From WLJO01 sp046597895 (lineage in GTDB: Bacteria > Actinomycetota > Acidimicrobiia > Acidimicrobiales > Ilumatobacteraceae): 18,894 nt of DNA. The translations under genes and the position numbers were made by a program. This document shows, piece by piece, positions 13,294 to 18,894 of this stretch (position 1 is its first letter; each line of letters starts with the position of its first letter). The DNA lies in assembly GCA_046597895.1 (NCBI GenBank), contig JBKJJS010000200.1, positions 1 through 18,894 on the forward strand, in the 5' to 3' direction. A model generated the notes under the pieces. The model ran no database searches, was not told where the DNA came from, and saw only the letters and a list, made by a program, of their open reading frames with translations.

Positions 13294-14574
13294 GTGGCGA
13301 ACGCGAACCCCGTCCCTGTGCCGTTGTTGGAGTTCCTGAATACCGGATGGGCCGACACCGACCGGCTGCCGGTCGAGGCCGACCGCCGGGTCGCGACCTG
13401 GGCTGATCGGCGGGCGCGACTGTCAGCGCAGTTCCCTGACCTCACAGTCGTCATCCCGGCCGGTGCGGAGGTCATCCGCAACGGGACCACGAGCTATGGA
13501 TTTCGGCCCGCCAGCGACCACGTCTACCTCTGCGGGGCTACCAGCCCCGAGGGAGTGCTCGTCATTCACCCCGGCGGCGACGCCGAGCTGTTCGTTCACG
13601 CGCCTCACGAGCGCGGACAGGCCGAGTGGTTCACCGACCCGTCCCGGAGCCCGTTGTGGGCTGGGCCACAGGAGGACCTTGGTGACCTCGCCGTGCGCTT
13701 CGGGCTTCCCGTGCGGCCGCTCACGCAGTTGGCGGGCGAGTTCGCCGAGCCTTTGCCCGACGATGAAGTGACAAAGGCTGTCGCCCGCCTTCGTCTCGTG
13801 AAGGACGCATTCGAGATCGCCAGCCTGAGAGCGGCGGCCGCCGCCAGCCTCGTTGCCCACGCGGAACTCGTCGCCGAGATTCCCCGGGCCATCGTCGAGG
13901 GCGGCGAGCGGTGGCTGGAAGGGACGTTCCTCCGGCGCTGCTCGACATCGGGCAACGGGCCGGGCTACTGGCCCATTGTGGGCGCCGGCCCGCACGCGTG
14001 CATCCTCCACTGGCACCGCAACGACGGGCCGGTCCGCATGGGCGATGTCGTGCTCGTGGATGCCGCTGTCGAAGGCCACGATCTCTACACCGCCGACATC
14101 ACCCGCACGTACCCGACGGGCGACTCGTTCACACCGGAGCAGCAAGCCGTCCACGACATCGTGCTGGCGGCCCACGACGCCGCCATCGACATGGTGAAGC
14201 CGGGGGTGGGATTTCACGATCCGCAGGAGGCGGCGTGGTCGATCCTCGTCGACGGCTTGATCGACCTTGGTGTCTTCCGATCGAACCAGCGGGCCGAGGC
14301 GATCGACGAGGAGACCATGCTCCACCGGCGGTACTCGTTGCACCGCATCTCCCATCACCTCGGGCTCGACGTGCACGACAGCCAAGTTGTGGTGGCCGAG
14401 TACCGCGCCGGCACCATCGAGCCGGGAATGGTCTTCACGATCGAGCCAGGGCTCTACCTCCAAGACAACGATGAGACGGTTCCGGCTGCATTGCGGGGCA
14501 TCGGCGTGCGCATCGAGGACGACATCCTCTGCACCGCCGACGGTTCCGAAGTGCTCAGCTGCCCCGTCGGGTGA
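13294..14574 (+). CDS. M24 metallopeptidase, aminopeptidase P (PepP)-like
   Basis: The 426-residue protein has the aminopeptidase P N-terminal domain (about 28-150, with TTSYGFRPASDHVYLCG matching the substrate-side loop) and a pita-bread M24 domain. All five metal ligands are present: D256 in VLVDAAVE, D268 in TADITRTYP, H354 in ISHHLGLDVHD, E384 in FTIEPGLY and E408 in VRIEDD. Aminopeptidase P removes an N-terminal residue before proline, usually with manganese. Length and ligand order match PepP; there is one extra residue between the two Asp ligands compared with E. coli PepP. It starts with GTG at 13294, 7 nt after a TACGGT. It is divergent from the CPWC operon and ends directly against the convergent P450 stop. 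Confidence 0.93.
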   Translation: MANANPVPVPLLEFLNTGWADTDRLPVEADRRVATWADRRARLSAQFPDLTVVIPAGAEVIRNGTTSYGFRPASDHVYLCGATSPEGVLVIHPGGDAELFVHAPHERGQAEWFTDPSRSPLWAGPQEDLGDLAVRFGLPVRPLTQLAGEFAEPLPDDEVTKAVARLRLVKDAFEIASLRAAAAASLVAHAELVAEIPRAIVEGGERWLEGTFLRRCSTSGNGPGYWPIVGAGPHACILHWHRNDGPVRMGDVVLVDAAVEGHDLYTADITRTYPTGDSFTPEQQAVHDIVLAAHDAAIDMVKPGVGFHDPQEAAWSILVDGLIDLGVFRSNQRAEAIDEETMLHRRYSLHRISHHLGLDVHDSQVVVAEYRAGTIEPGMVFTIEPGLYLQDNDETVPAALRGIGVRIEDDILCTADGSEVLSCPVG

Positions 14575-15714
14575 TCAGCAGCGCACCGGCAGCGACGTGA
14601 TCCCACGCACGAACGTCGAGTGCGAGTAGACGGGCTCGAACGCCTCGTCGACGAGGCGCAGATCGGGGAACCGGTCACTCAACTCCTCGAGGACGATGCG
14701 AATTTCCAGCCGGGCGAGCGAGGCCCCGAGGCAGAAGTGCGGACCGAACCCGAACGCCACATGTTGGCGGTTGTCCCGCGCGATGTCGAAGCGGAACGGG
14801 TCGGCGAACACCTCCTCGTCCCGGTTGGCCGAGAAGTAACAGAGCAGCACGTCGGAATCGGCCGGAATCGTTACCCCGCGCACGGCAACCGACTCCGTCG
14901 TGACCCGATGCATCGTGAGGATCGGCGACACCCAGCGCAGGCACTCCTCGACCGCACCGGGAATGAGCGAAGGGTCGTCGACGATGGCGTCCCACTGGTC
15001 CTGGTTCGTGAGGAACGCGTGGAGACCGCCTGTGATGACGTTGCGGGTGGTCTCGTTGCCACCAACCATCAAGAGCAGCGCGTTGCCCTGGACGTGTGGG
15101 AAGTCGAGGTCCGAGTGGCTCAGGATGCTGATCAGGTCGTCGGTCGGTGATGCCAACCGCGACGCGTGAGCCCCTGCGGCGTACTCGTACCACGCCACCG
15201 CGGCGTCGACAACCGCGTCGGTGATGTAGGCCGAGTCGTCGGCGGCACCGATCATCACGTCGCTCCAATGCTGGAGCCGAGCGAAGTCGTCGGACGATGC
15301 ACCGAGCAGCTCGCCGATCAAGGTCATCGGCAGCGGGGCGGCCAGCGCGGTGACCAAGTCGAACGGGTCAACGGCGGGAACCTCGTCGAGTAGCCGGCCC
15401 ACCACTTCGCGAGTGTGGTCCTCGTACCGCTGCATCTGCTTCGGGCCGAAACCCTTCGCCACCAACCGCCGCTGCTCGCCGTGCGCCGGATCGTCGGCGT
15501 CGATCATGGACGGCTGGGGCAGACGGCCGCACCGCGCGCCCTGTGCATTGGAAAAGACCAGCGGGCGGCGCTCCGCATCCACGATGTCGGCGTGCTTGGT
15601 GAGCGCCCACAGCCCGGTGGCGTCGCACGCGACGGGGCGATGGGCCCGAAGCCACGTGAAAGCGGGATGCGGGTCCTGGCAGTAGAGGTCCCGATCGAGG
15701 AAGCGAACGTCCAT
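14575..15714 (-). CDS. Cytochrome P450 (CYP142-like)
   Basis: The 379-residue protein is a soluble bacterial P450. It has the I-helix oxygen-activation motif VGGNETTR (217-224), the ExxR pair E257/R260 in EECLRW, and the heme loop FGFGPHFCLG with C328 as thiolate ligand. The segment MIDADDPAHGEQRRLVAKGF and WVSPILTMHRV resemble the CYP142/CYP125 group of actinomycetes, whose studied members oxidise the side chain of cholesterol-type steroids; this is by memory. Electrons would come from a ferredoxin and reductase not in this window. It follows the F420-type oxidoreductase by 10 bp. A TAACCT that includes that gene's stop codon lies exactly 7 nt before the ATG, so it may also have its own leaderless transcript. 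Confidence 0.93.
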   Translation of the reverse strand: MDVRFLDRDLYCQDPHPAFTWLRAHRPVACDATGLWALTKHADIVDAERRPLVFSNAQGARCGRLPQPSMIDADDPAHGEQRRLVAKGFGPKQMQRYEDHTREVVGRLLDEVPAVDPFDLVTALAAPLPMTLIGELLGASSDDFARLQHWSDVMIGAADDSAYITDAVVDAAVAWYEYAAGAHASRLASPTDDLISILSHSDLDFPHVQGNALLLMVGGNETTRNVITGGLHAFLTNQDQWDAIVDDPSLIPGAVEECLRWVSPILTMHRVTTESVAVRGVTIPADSDVLLCYFSANRDEEVFADPFRFDIARDNRQHVAFGFGPHFCLGASLARLEIRIVLEELSDRFPDLRLVDEAFEPVYSHSTFVRGITSLPVRC

Positions 15715-15721
15715 CGGTGGG

Positions 15722-15727
15722 AGGTTA
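15722..15727 (-). promoter_or_regulatory. -10-like hexamer before the P450, overlapping the upstream stop codon
   Basis: TAACCT on the minus strand is followed by exactly 7 nt and the P450 ATG at 15714. Its first three bases are the TAA stop of the oxidoreductase gene. It would allow P450 expression independent of the operon. Confidence 0.45.
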
Positions 15728-16618
15728 GTTTTGGAGTGGGAGCACCACGTCGCCCAGCCAGCGCAACTCCTCGCCGAGCGAGCCGCCCGGAGTGACGGAC
15801 CGCAGCACGAACTTCGAGAGGCCAGCGTCGATGTGGCGACGAATCAACGTCGTGAGGGCGTCGGCGCCGACCGGCAACACATCGGTGAGATCGACGTCGG
15901 GACGACGGGCCCGGAGACCCTGAAAGGCCAGGTCGGCCGGGCCTGTACGTGCATAGGGCAAGGAGATACCGAAGTGCTCGGCGTCGATGGTGCGCCCTGC
16001 CTCGGCCGCCGCGGCGTGGATCGTGAGGCGCCCGGCGCTCGCTTCATCGGGCGTCACGGTGGCGGTGAGCCAGCCGTCGGCCAGGCGACCAGTCCGCCGG
16101 AGCGCTTCCGGCCCGTGACCGCCGAGCCAGATCTCAAGGGGTGTCTGCGCTGGAAGCGGCGCCACCGCGACATCGGTGAACGCAAAGCGCTCGCTCTCGT
16201 ACGTCACCCGCTCGCCCGCCCACCAGCGGCGCAGCAACGCGATGACCTCCTCCATGAGACCCGCTCGGCCCGGCGTCCCCTCTCGCACGCCAAGCGCCTC
16301 GGCCTCGCCCGGCTGATTCAGCCCCGGGACGAACGACACCAGCAGACGGCCCCTGGAGAGTTGATCGAGTTGCGCAAGTTCCCGGGCGAGCAGCATGGGG
16401 TTGCGCCCGAGCGGCACCACATTGGCGCCCAGCTTCAGTCGTGTCGTGCGCGCCGCGGCGTAGGTGAGACTGACGAGCGGATCGCCGATCGGGCCGAGGG
16501 GAACATCGGAAAGCCACACGGTGTCGAATCCCAACGACTCGCAGGAGTCAAGCAACTCGTCGAGTTCCTCCGCAGAGAACGGCCTCCCGCCCGGCGCGAC
16601 GGCGAACCGGATCTTCAT
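15725..16618 (-). CDS. LLM-class F420-type flavin oxidoreductase (TIGR03854-like paralogue)
   Basis: The 297-residue luciferase-like barrel protein begins MKIRFAVAPGGRP and carries LGFDTVWLSDVPLG, LTYAAARTTRLKLGANVVPLGRNPMLLARELAQLD, SRGRLLVSF and IWLGGHGPEALRRTGRLADGWL (each spread over consecutive strands). It is the paralogue of the gene at 9965-10870 and shares its GLRARRPD helix and VVLPLQN end. It lies between a class III CoA-transferase (15 bp upstream) and a P450 (10 bp downstream). That context suggests reduction or oxidation of the same acyl-CoA or lipid intermediate. Only a weak AGGG precedes the ATG, so translation after the upstream gene is likely. The cofactor is inferred from the family. 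Confidence 0.87.
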   Translation of the reverse strand: MKIRFAVAPGGRPFSAEELDELLDSCESLGFDTVWLSDVPLGPIGDPLVSLTYAAARTTRLKLGANVVPLGRNPMLLARELAQLDQLSRGRLLVSFVPGLNQPGEAEALGVREGTPGRAGLMEEVIALLRRWWAGERVTYESERFAFTDVAVAPLPAQTPLEIWLGGHGPEALRRTGRLADGWLTATVTPDEASAGRLTIHAAAAEAGRTIDAEHFGISLPYARTGPADLAFQGLRARRPDVDLTDVLPVGADALTTLIRRHIDAGLSKFVLRSVTPGGSLGEELRWLGDVVLPLQN

Positions 16619-16633
16619 AGCTGCCCTGGTTCG

Positions 16634-17827
16634 CTAGCCAATGACATCGCTCGATCGCAGCGCGGCCAGGCCGGCATCGTCGTAGCCATGCGCCCGCAGC
16701 ACTGCCTCCGTCGATTCGCCCAACGAGTCGACGGCCCACACCGGTTCGTGTTGGGTAGCGCTCCACTGCACGGGCGGCTTGGCCTGGCGAATCTCGCCGA
16801 CCGTGTCGTGATGCCACGTGTGGATGATCTCGTTGTTGATCACCTGCGGGTCGGCGAACACCTCGTCGAGCGTGTTGACCGGTGCCGAGGGGACCTGCTC
16901 GGCCAGAAGTCGGGCCAGGATGTCGTCCGTCGTGAAGGTCAGGAACGCCTCGTGGATCAGCGAGCCGAGGGCTTCGAAGTTCCCGGCTGTCTGTCGGGCC
17001 TGCGGCGTGCTGAAGCGGAGGTCCTCGGCCCACTCCGGGTGTCCGAGCGCCCTGAACAGCCCGAAAGCCTCTGTATCGGTCGCCGCGAAGTACACCATGT
17101 GGCCGTCGGCGGTTTGCTGAAGTCGGTAGATCGTGTAGACGGTCGGCCCGGGCGTCACCGTCGGACTCTGGAGGCTGTGGGCCATGAACGCATCGGGCCA
17201 ACTCCAGTACAACGCCGAGTCCAGCATCGGAATGACGAGGTGCTGACCTTTGGCCTGACCCCTCTCCCGGGCGAACAACGCCGCGGTCACCGCCTGCGCC
17301 GCCAGTGTCGCCGTCGACTTGTCACACACCAGGGTGCGCACGAGATCCGGGAGTTGCACCTCGTTGTGGACCTGGATAGAAGGAAGCCCGGCGATCGACT
17401 GGATGATGGGGTCGTAGACCTTCCAATTCTTGTACGGACCCGTTGGCCCGAAACCGCTGATCGACACATAGATGAGACGGTCGTTCAGGGCCATGAGGTC
17501 GTCGGGCCCGATCCCCATGCGCTCGACCGCGCCAGGCCGGAAGTTCTGCACAATCACGTCGGCATCTGCCACGAGTCGCTTGAACACCTCGACGCCCTCC
17601 GGCTTCGACAAGTCCAGCGCCACCGACGCCTTACCCCGGTTGGCGGCGGCGTACATCGCCGAGATGTTGCCGACCCGGAAACCACCGATGCGGGTGAGGT
17701 CGCCGATCTTGCGGGGCTCGACCTTGATCACGTCGGCCCCTTGGTCGGCCAGGATCTGGCAACACATCGGCCCTGAGATGACGGCCGAGACGTCGATGAC
17801 CTTGATACCCGCGAGCGGACCCGCCAT
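16634..17827 (-). CDS. Class III CoA-transferase (CaiB/BaiF family)
   Basis: The 397-residue protein starts MAGPLAGIKVIDVSAVISGP and keeps the family order: ILADQGADVIKVEP (25-38), NRGKASVALDL (63-72), VIVQNFRPGAVERMG (91-105), YVSISGFGPTGPY (120-132), and the catalytic Asp in VCDKST at D169, the position used by formyl-CoA transferase. The family moves CoA from one carboxylic acid to another, or racemises acyl-CoAs (the AMACR branch). The expected C-terminal small domain is present. The ATG at 17827 is fixed by a strong AGGAGG 9 nt upstream; the frame is open to 17887 without coding character. It probably heads an operon with the oxidoreductase and P450 and would activate the substrate of that cassette. 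Confidence 0.93.
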   Translation of the reverse strand: MAGPLAGIKVIDVSAVISGPMCCQILADQGADVIKVEPRKIGDLTRIGGFRVGNISAMYAAANRGKASVALDLSKPEGVEVFKRLVADADVIVQNFRPGAVERMGIGPDDLMALNDRLIYVSISGFGPTGPYKNWKVYDPIIQSIAGLPSIQVHNEVQLPDLVRTLVCDKSTATLAAQAVTAALFARERGQAKGQHLVIPMLDSALYWSWPDAFMAHSLQSPTVTPGPTVYTIYRLQQTADGHMVYFAATDTEAFGLFRALGHPEWAEDLRFSTPQARQTAGNFEALGSLIHEAFLTFTTDDILARLLAEQVPSAPVNTLDEVFADPQVINNEIIHTWHHDTVGEIRQAKPPVQWSATQHEPVWAVDSLGESTEAVLRAHGYDDAGLAALRSSDVIG

Positions 17828-17834
17828 GTTGTGT

Positions 17835-17842
17835 GTCCTCCT
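17835..17842 (-). promoter_or_regulatory. Ribosome binding site of the CoA-transferase
   Basis: AGGAGGAC on the minus strand lies upstream of the ATG at 17827, with 9 nt between the AGGAGG core and the ATG. It is the best Shine-Dalgarno in the window and rules out the longer reading frame as the start. Confidence 0.8.
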
Positions 17843-17860
17843 GCGCTCTGTCGCTGTTCT

Positions 17861-17881
17861 GTGGAGCACCAAGCGTGCCAC
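17861..17881 (-). other. Imperfect hairpin in the CoA-transferase leader
   Basis: On the minus strand GTGGCAC and GTGCTCCAC can pair around a 5-nt loop, with a 2-nt bulge. It lies between the lipoprotein stop and the CoA-transferase start. There is no T-run after it, so it is not a convincing intrinsic terminator; it may be a chance structure. Confidence 0.2.
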
Positions 17882-17910
17882 GACCACGATCGCTGCGGTG
17901 CATACGTGGA

Positions 17911-18603
17911 TCAGCCAGCGGCGATATCGATCACGAGTCGGAATGGATCGCTCAGAGTGAACACCTCGAAGGCACGCTCCTTGTCGAGTCCGATACCCCA
18001 GATCATCACGCCCTCGAAGTTGTCGATGAGGGTGACCTCCTCGATCTTCTCCACGTTCGCTGGGACCAGTTGGGTCTCGCCCGAGAAGTCGCCTTGCTCA
18101 CCCATCCAGGCACCCACACGAACGATGAGGTTGGCGTCGCCGCTGAGCAGCACCGGCGCGCCACTTGCCGCCATGGTCAAGGGGTCCTTCTCGTACCGCA
18201 CGTCGTAACCGGGGTTCTCGCCCGATCCGGCGAAGTTGATCACCACCCGCTCGAAGCACGTGTGACCACCGGTATCGACATCGTCACCGAACATGCTCGA
18301 CAGTGGACCCGGAAGGCCTGCGACCACGGCGACGGTCTCCGTCGGCGCGACGCACACCGTGGTGGTCGTGGTGGCGCCAACTCCTGTCGTGATGGGCGGA
18401 GTCGACGTCGATGTCGCGCTCGTGGTGGCCGGGGCAATGGTCGTTACCGCCGTTGTCGTGGCAGGGGTAGATGTTGCGCGAGTACTTGAGGCCGGCGTGG
18501 TCGCGGTCGTTCGAGAGGTATCGCTAGCCGAGCCGTCGTCGCTGCACGACGCCGTGATACCGACGAGAACCACCACCACACCAAGGGACCGAAGCACGTT
18601 CAT
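17911..18603 (-). CDS. Thr/Ser-rich lipoprotein with an AMIN-like domain
   Basis: From the ATG at 18603 the protein has 230 residues. A hydrophobic signal (MNVLRSLGVVVVLVGITASC) ends in a lipobox-like ITASC. A Thr/Ser/Ala/Pro-rich low-complexity linker of about 50 residues follows, and then a compact domain (about 95-230) with CFERVVINFAG, GYDVRYEKDP and FRLVIDIAAG. The last motif (RLVIDI near the end) and the overall strand pattern resemble AMIN-like domains of actinobacterial lipoproteins, which are thought to bind cell-wall polymers; this is by memory. A GTG at 18621 overlaps the upstream stop (GTGA) and would add six residues; the choice is open. It should be lipid-anchored outside the membrane. 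The specific function is unknown. Confidence 0.75.
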   Translation of the reverse strand: MNVLRSLGVVVVLVGITASCSDDGSASDTSRTTATTPASSTRATSTPATTTAVTTIAPATTSATSTSTPPITTGVGATTTTTVCVAPTETVAVVAGLPGPLSSMFGDDVDTGGHTCFERVVINFAGSGENPGYDVRYEKDPLTMAASGAPVLLSGDANLIVRVGAWMGEQGDFSGETQLVPANVEKIEEVTLIDNFEGVMIWGIGLDKERAFEVFTLSDPFRLVIDIAAG

Positions 18604-18617
18604 CCCCCCACCATGCC

Positions 18618-18894
18618 TCACGACGGGCCCAGGTTGGTGTCACGCCTGATCACTCGGTGTCTGCGGGTGCCCGGGGTGGGGTTGAGTTCAGGCGACTCGA
18701 AGGAGAGGTCGTGGAATGCCAGATCGTCCGAGAAGGCCATGACGCGCCAGCCCACCGGTGGGACGTCGATGATCCGCTCCGGGCGCGGGTCGCCCCACGC
18801 GCGGTCCCGGGTGGAGAGCCCATCGATGCGATACGGCCTTCCGCGCAGCACCAGTTCCCCGCTCGTCCGCACGGCCTGCGTAAAGTGCCCGCCG
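18618..18894 (-). CDS. C-terminal part of a protein with an RDxxWG motif (partial, N-terminus outside window)
   Basis: The frame is open to the right edge of the window, so the about 91 residues seen are the C-terminus of a longer protein. A GTG at 18872 lies inside the same frame and need not be the start. The segment ELVLRGRPYRIDGLSTRDRAWG resembles a beta-strand pair with an R-D-x-x-W-G turn, seen in lipocalin-like CrtC/AttH-type and related DUF proteins of actinomycetes. This match is from memory and weak. The rest, VGWRVMAFSDDLAFHD and TRRHRVIRRDTN, gives no clear motif. Its stop lies just before the lipoprotein gene on the same strand. The function is not known. Confidence 0.6.
   Translation of the reverse strand, partial: GGHFTQAVRTSGELVLRGRPYRIDGLSTRDRAWGDPRPERIIDVPPVGWRVMAFSDDLAFHDLSFESPELNPTPGTRRHRVIRRDTNLGPS

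Noticed and set aside
15731..17776. A 681-codon plus-strand open frame
   Set aside because: It is antisense to the well-supported oxidoreductase and CoA-transferase, rich in Arg/His/Gly and without domain motifs. Long antisense frames are expected at high GC.
17828..17887. N-terminal extension of the CoA-transferase
   Set aside because: A strong AGGAGG lies inside it and MAGPLAGIKVIDV is the standard family start.
18423..18540. Thr/Ser-coding repetitive DNA as a CRISPR or tandem repeat array
   Set aside because: The units are irregular Thr, Ser, Ala and Pro codons of a lipoprotein linker, with no constant repeat length.

Overview
The window is high-GC and almost fully coding. Its protein families point to an actinomycete, most likely class Acidimicrobiia or a close relative. 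The evidence is three LLM-class (F420-type) flavin oxidoreductases, two genes from mycothiol-linked families, a CYP142-like P450, Thr/Ser-rich lipoproteins and many start codons without a Shine-Dalgarno sequence. The placement is by family resemblance only. I see no rRNA, tRNA, CRISPR array, insertion sequence or prophage gene.

Layout. 1-5917 is all minus strand: a partial sugar-type nucleotidyltransferase, an F420-type oxidoreductase, an ABC-F ATPase, an SGNH-hydrolase lipoprotein, the MscL channel and an MFS exporter. 5944-8024 is plus strand: an amidase and, overlapping it by 4 bp, a small stand-alone caspase-like (clan CD) protein. 8045-8842 is a minus-strand short-chain dehydrogenase. 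8948-10870 is plus strand: a small membrane protein, an alpha/beta hydrolase and a second F420-type oxidoreductase. 10888-13270 is a minus-strand operon joined by 4-bp overlaps: an Rv2466c-like CPWC protein, a maleylpyruvate-isomerase-type DinB protein and a histone-deacetylase/acetylpolyamine amidohydrolase. 13294-14574 is a divergent PepP-like M24 peptidase. 14575-17827 is minus strand: a class III CoA-transferase, a third F420-type oxidoreductase and the P450. 17911-18894 holds a minus-strand AMIN-like lipoprotein and a partial WG-motif protein cut by the window edge.

How the genes may work together. The CoA-transferase, oxidoreductase and P450 look like a catabolic cassette for a hydrophobic acid or steroid/terpenoid. 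The Rv2466c-like, DinB and HDAC-like genes look like a mycothiol-linked detoxification or deacetylation operon. The amidase and caspase-like pair has no function I can name and is the most novel item here.

Gene expression. Eight starts have a TAnnnT -10-like hexamer ending 6-9 nt upstream (exactly 7 nt in five cases), which suggests widespread leaderless transcription. At both tight divergent junctions (5918-5943 and 13271-13293) the two opposing -10 hexamers share one TA dinucleotide, as in a bidirectional promoter. The three convergent junctions are 0-20 bp wide and show no intrinsic terminator.
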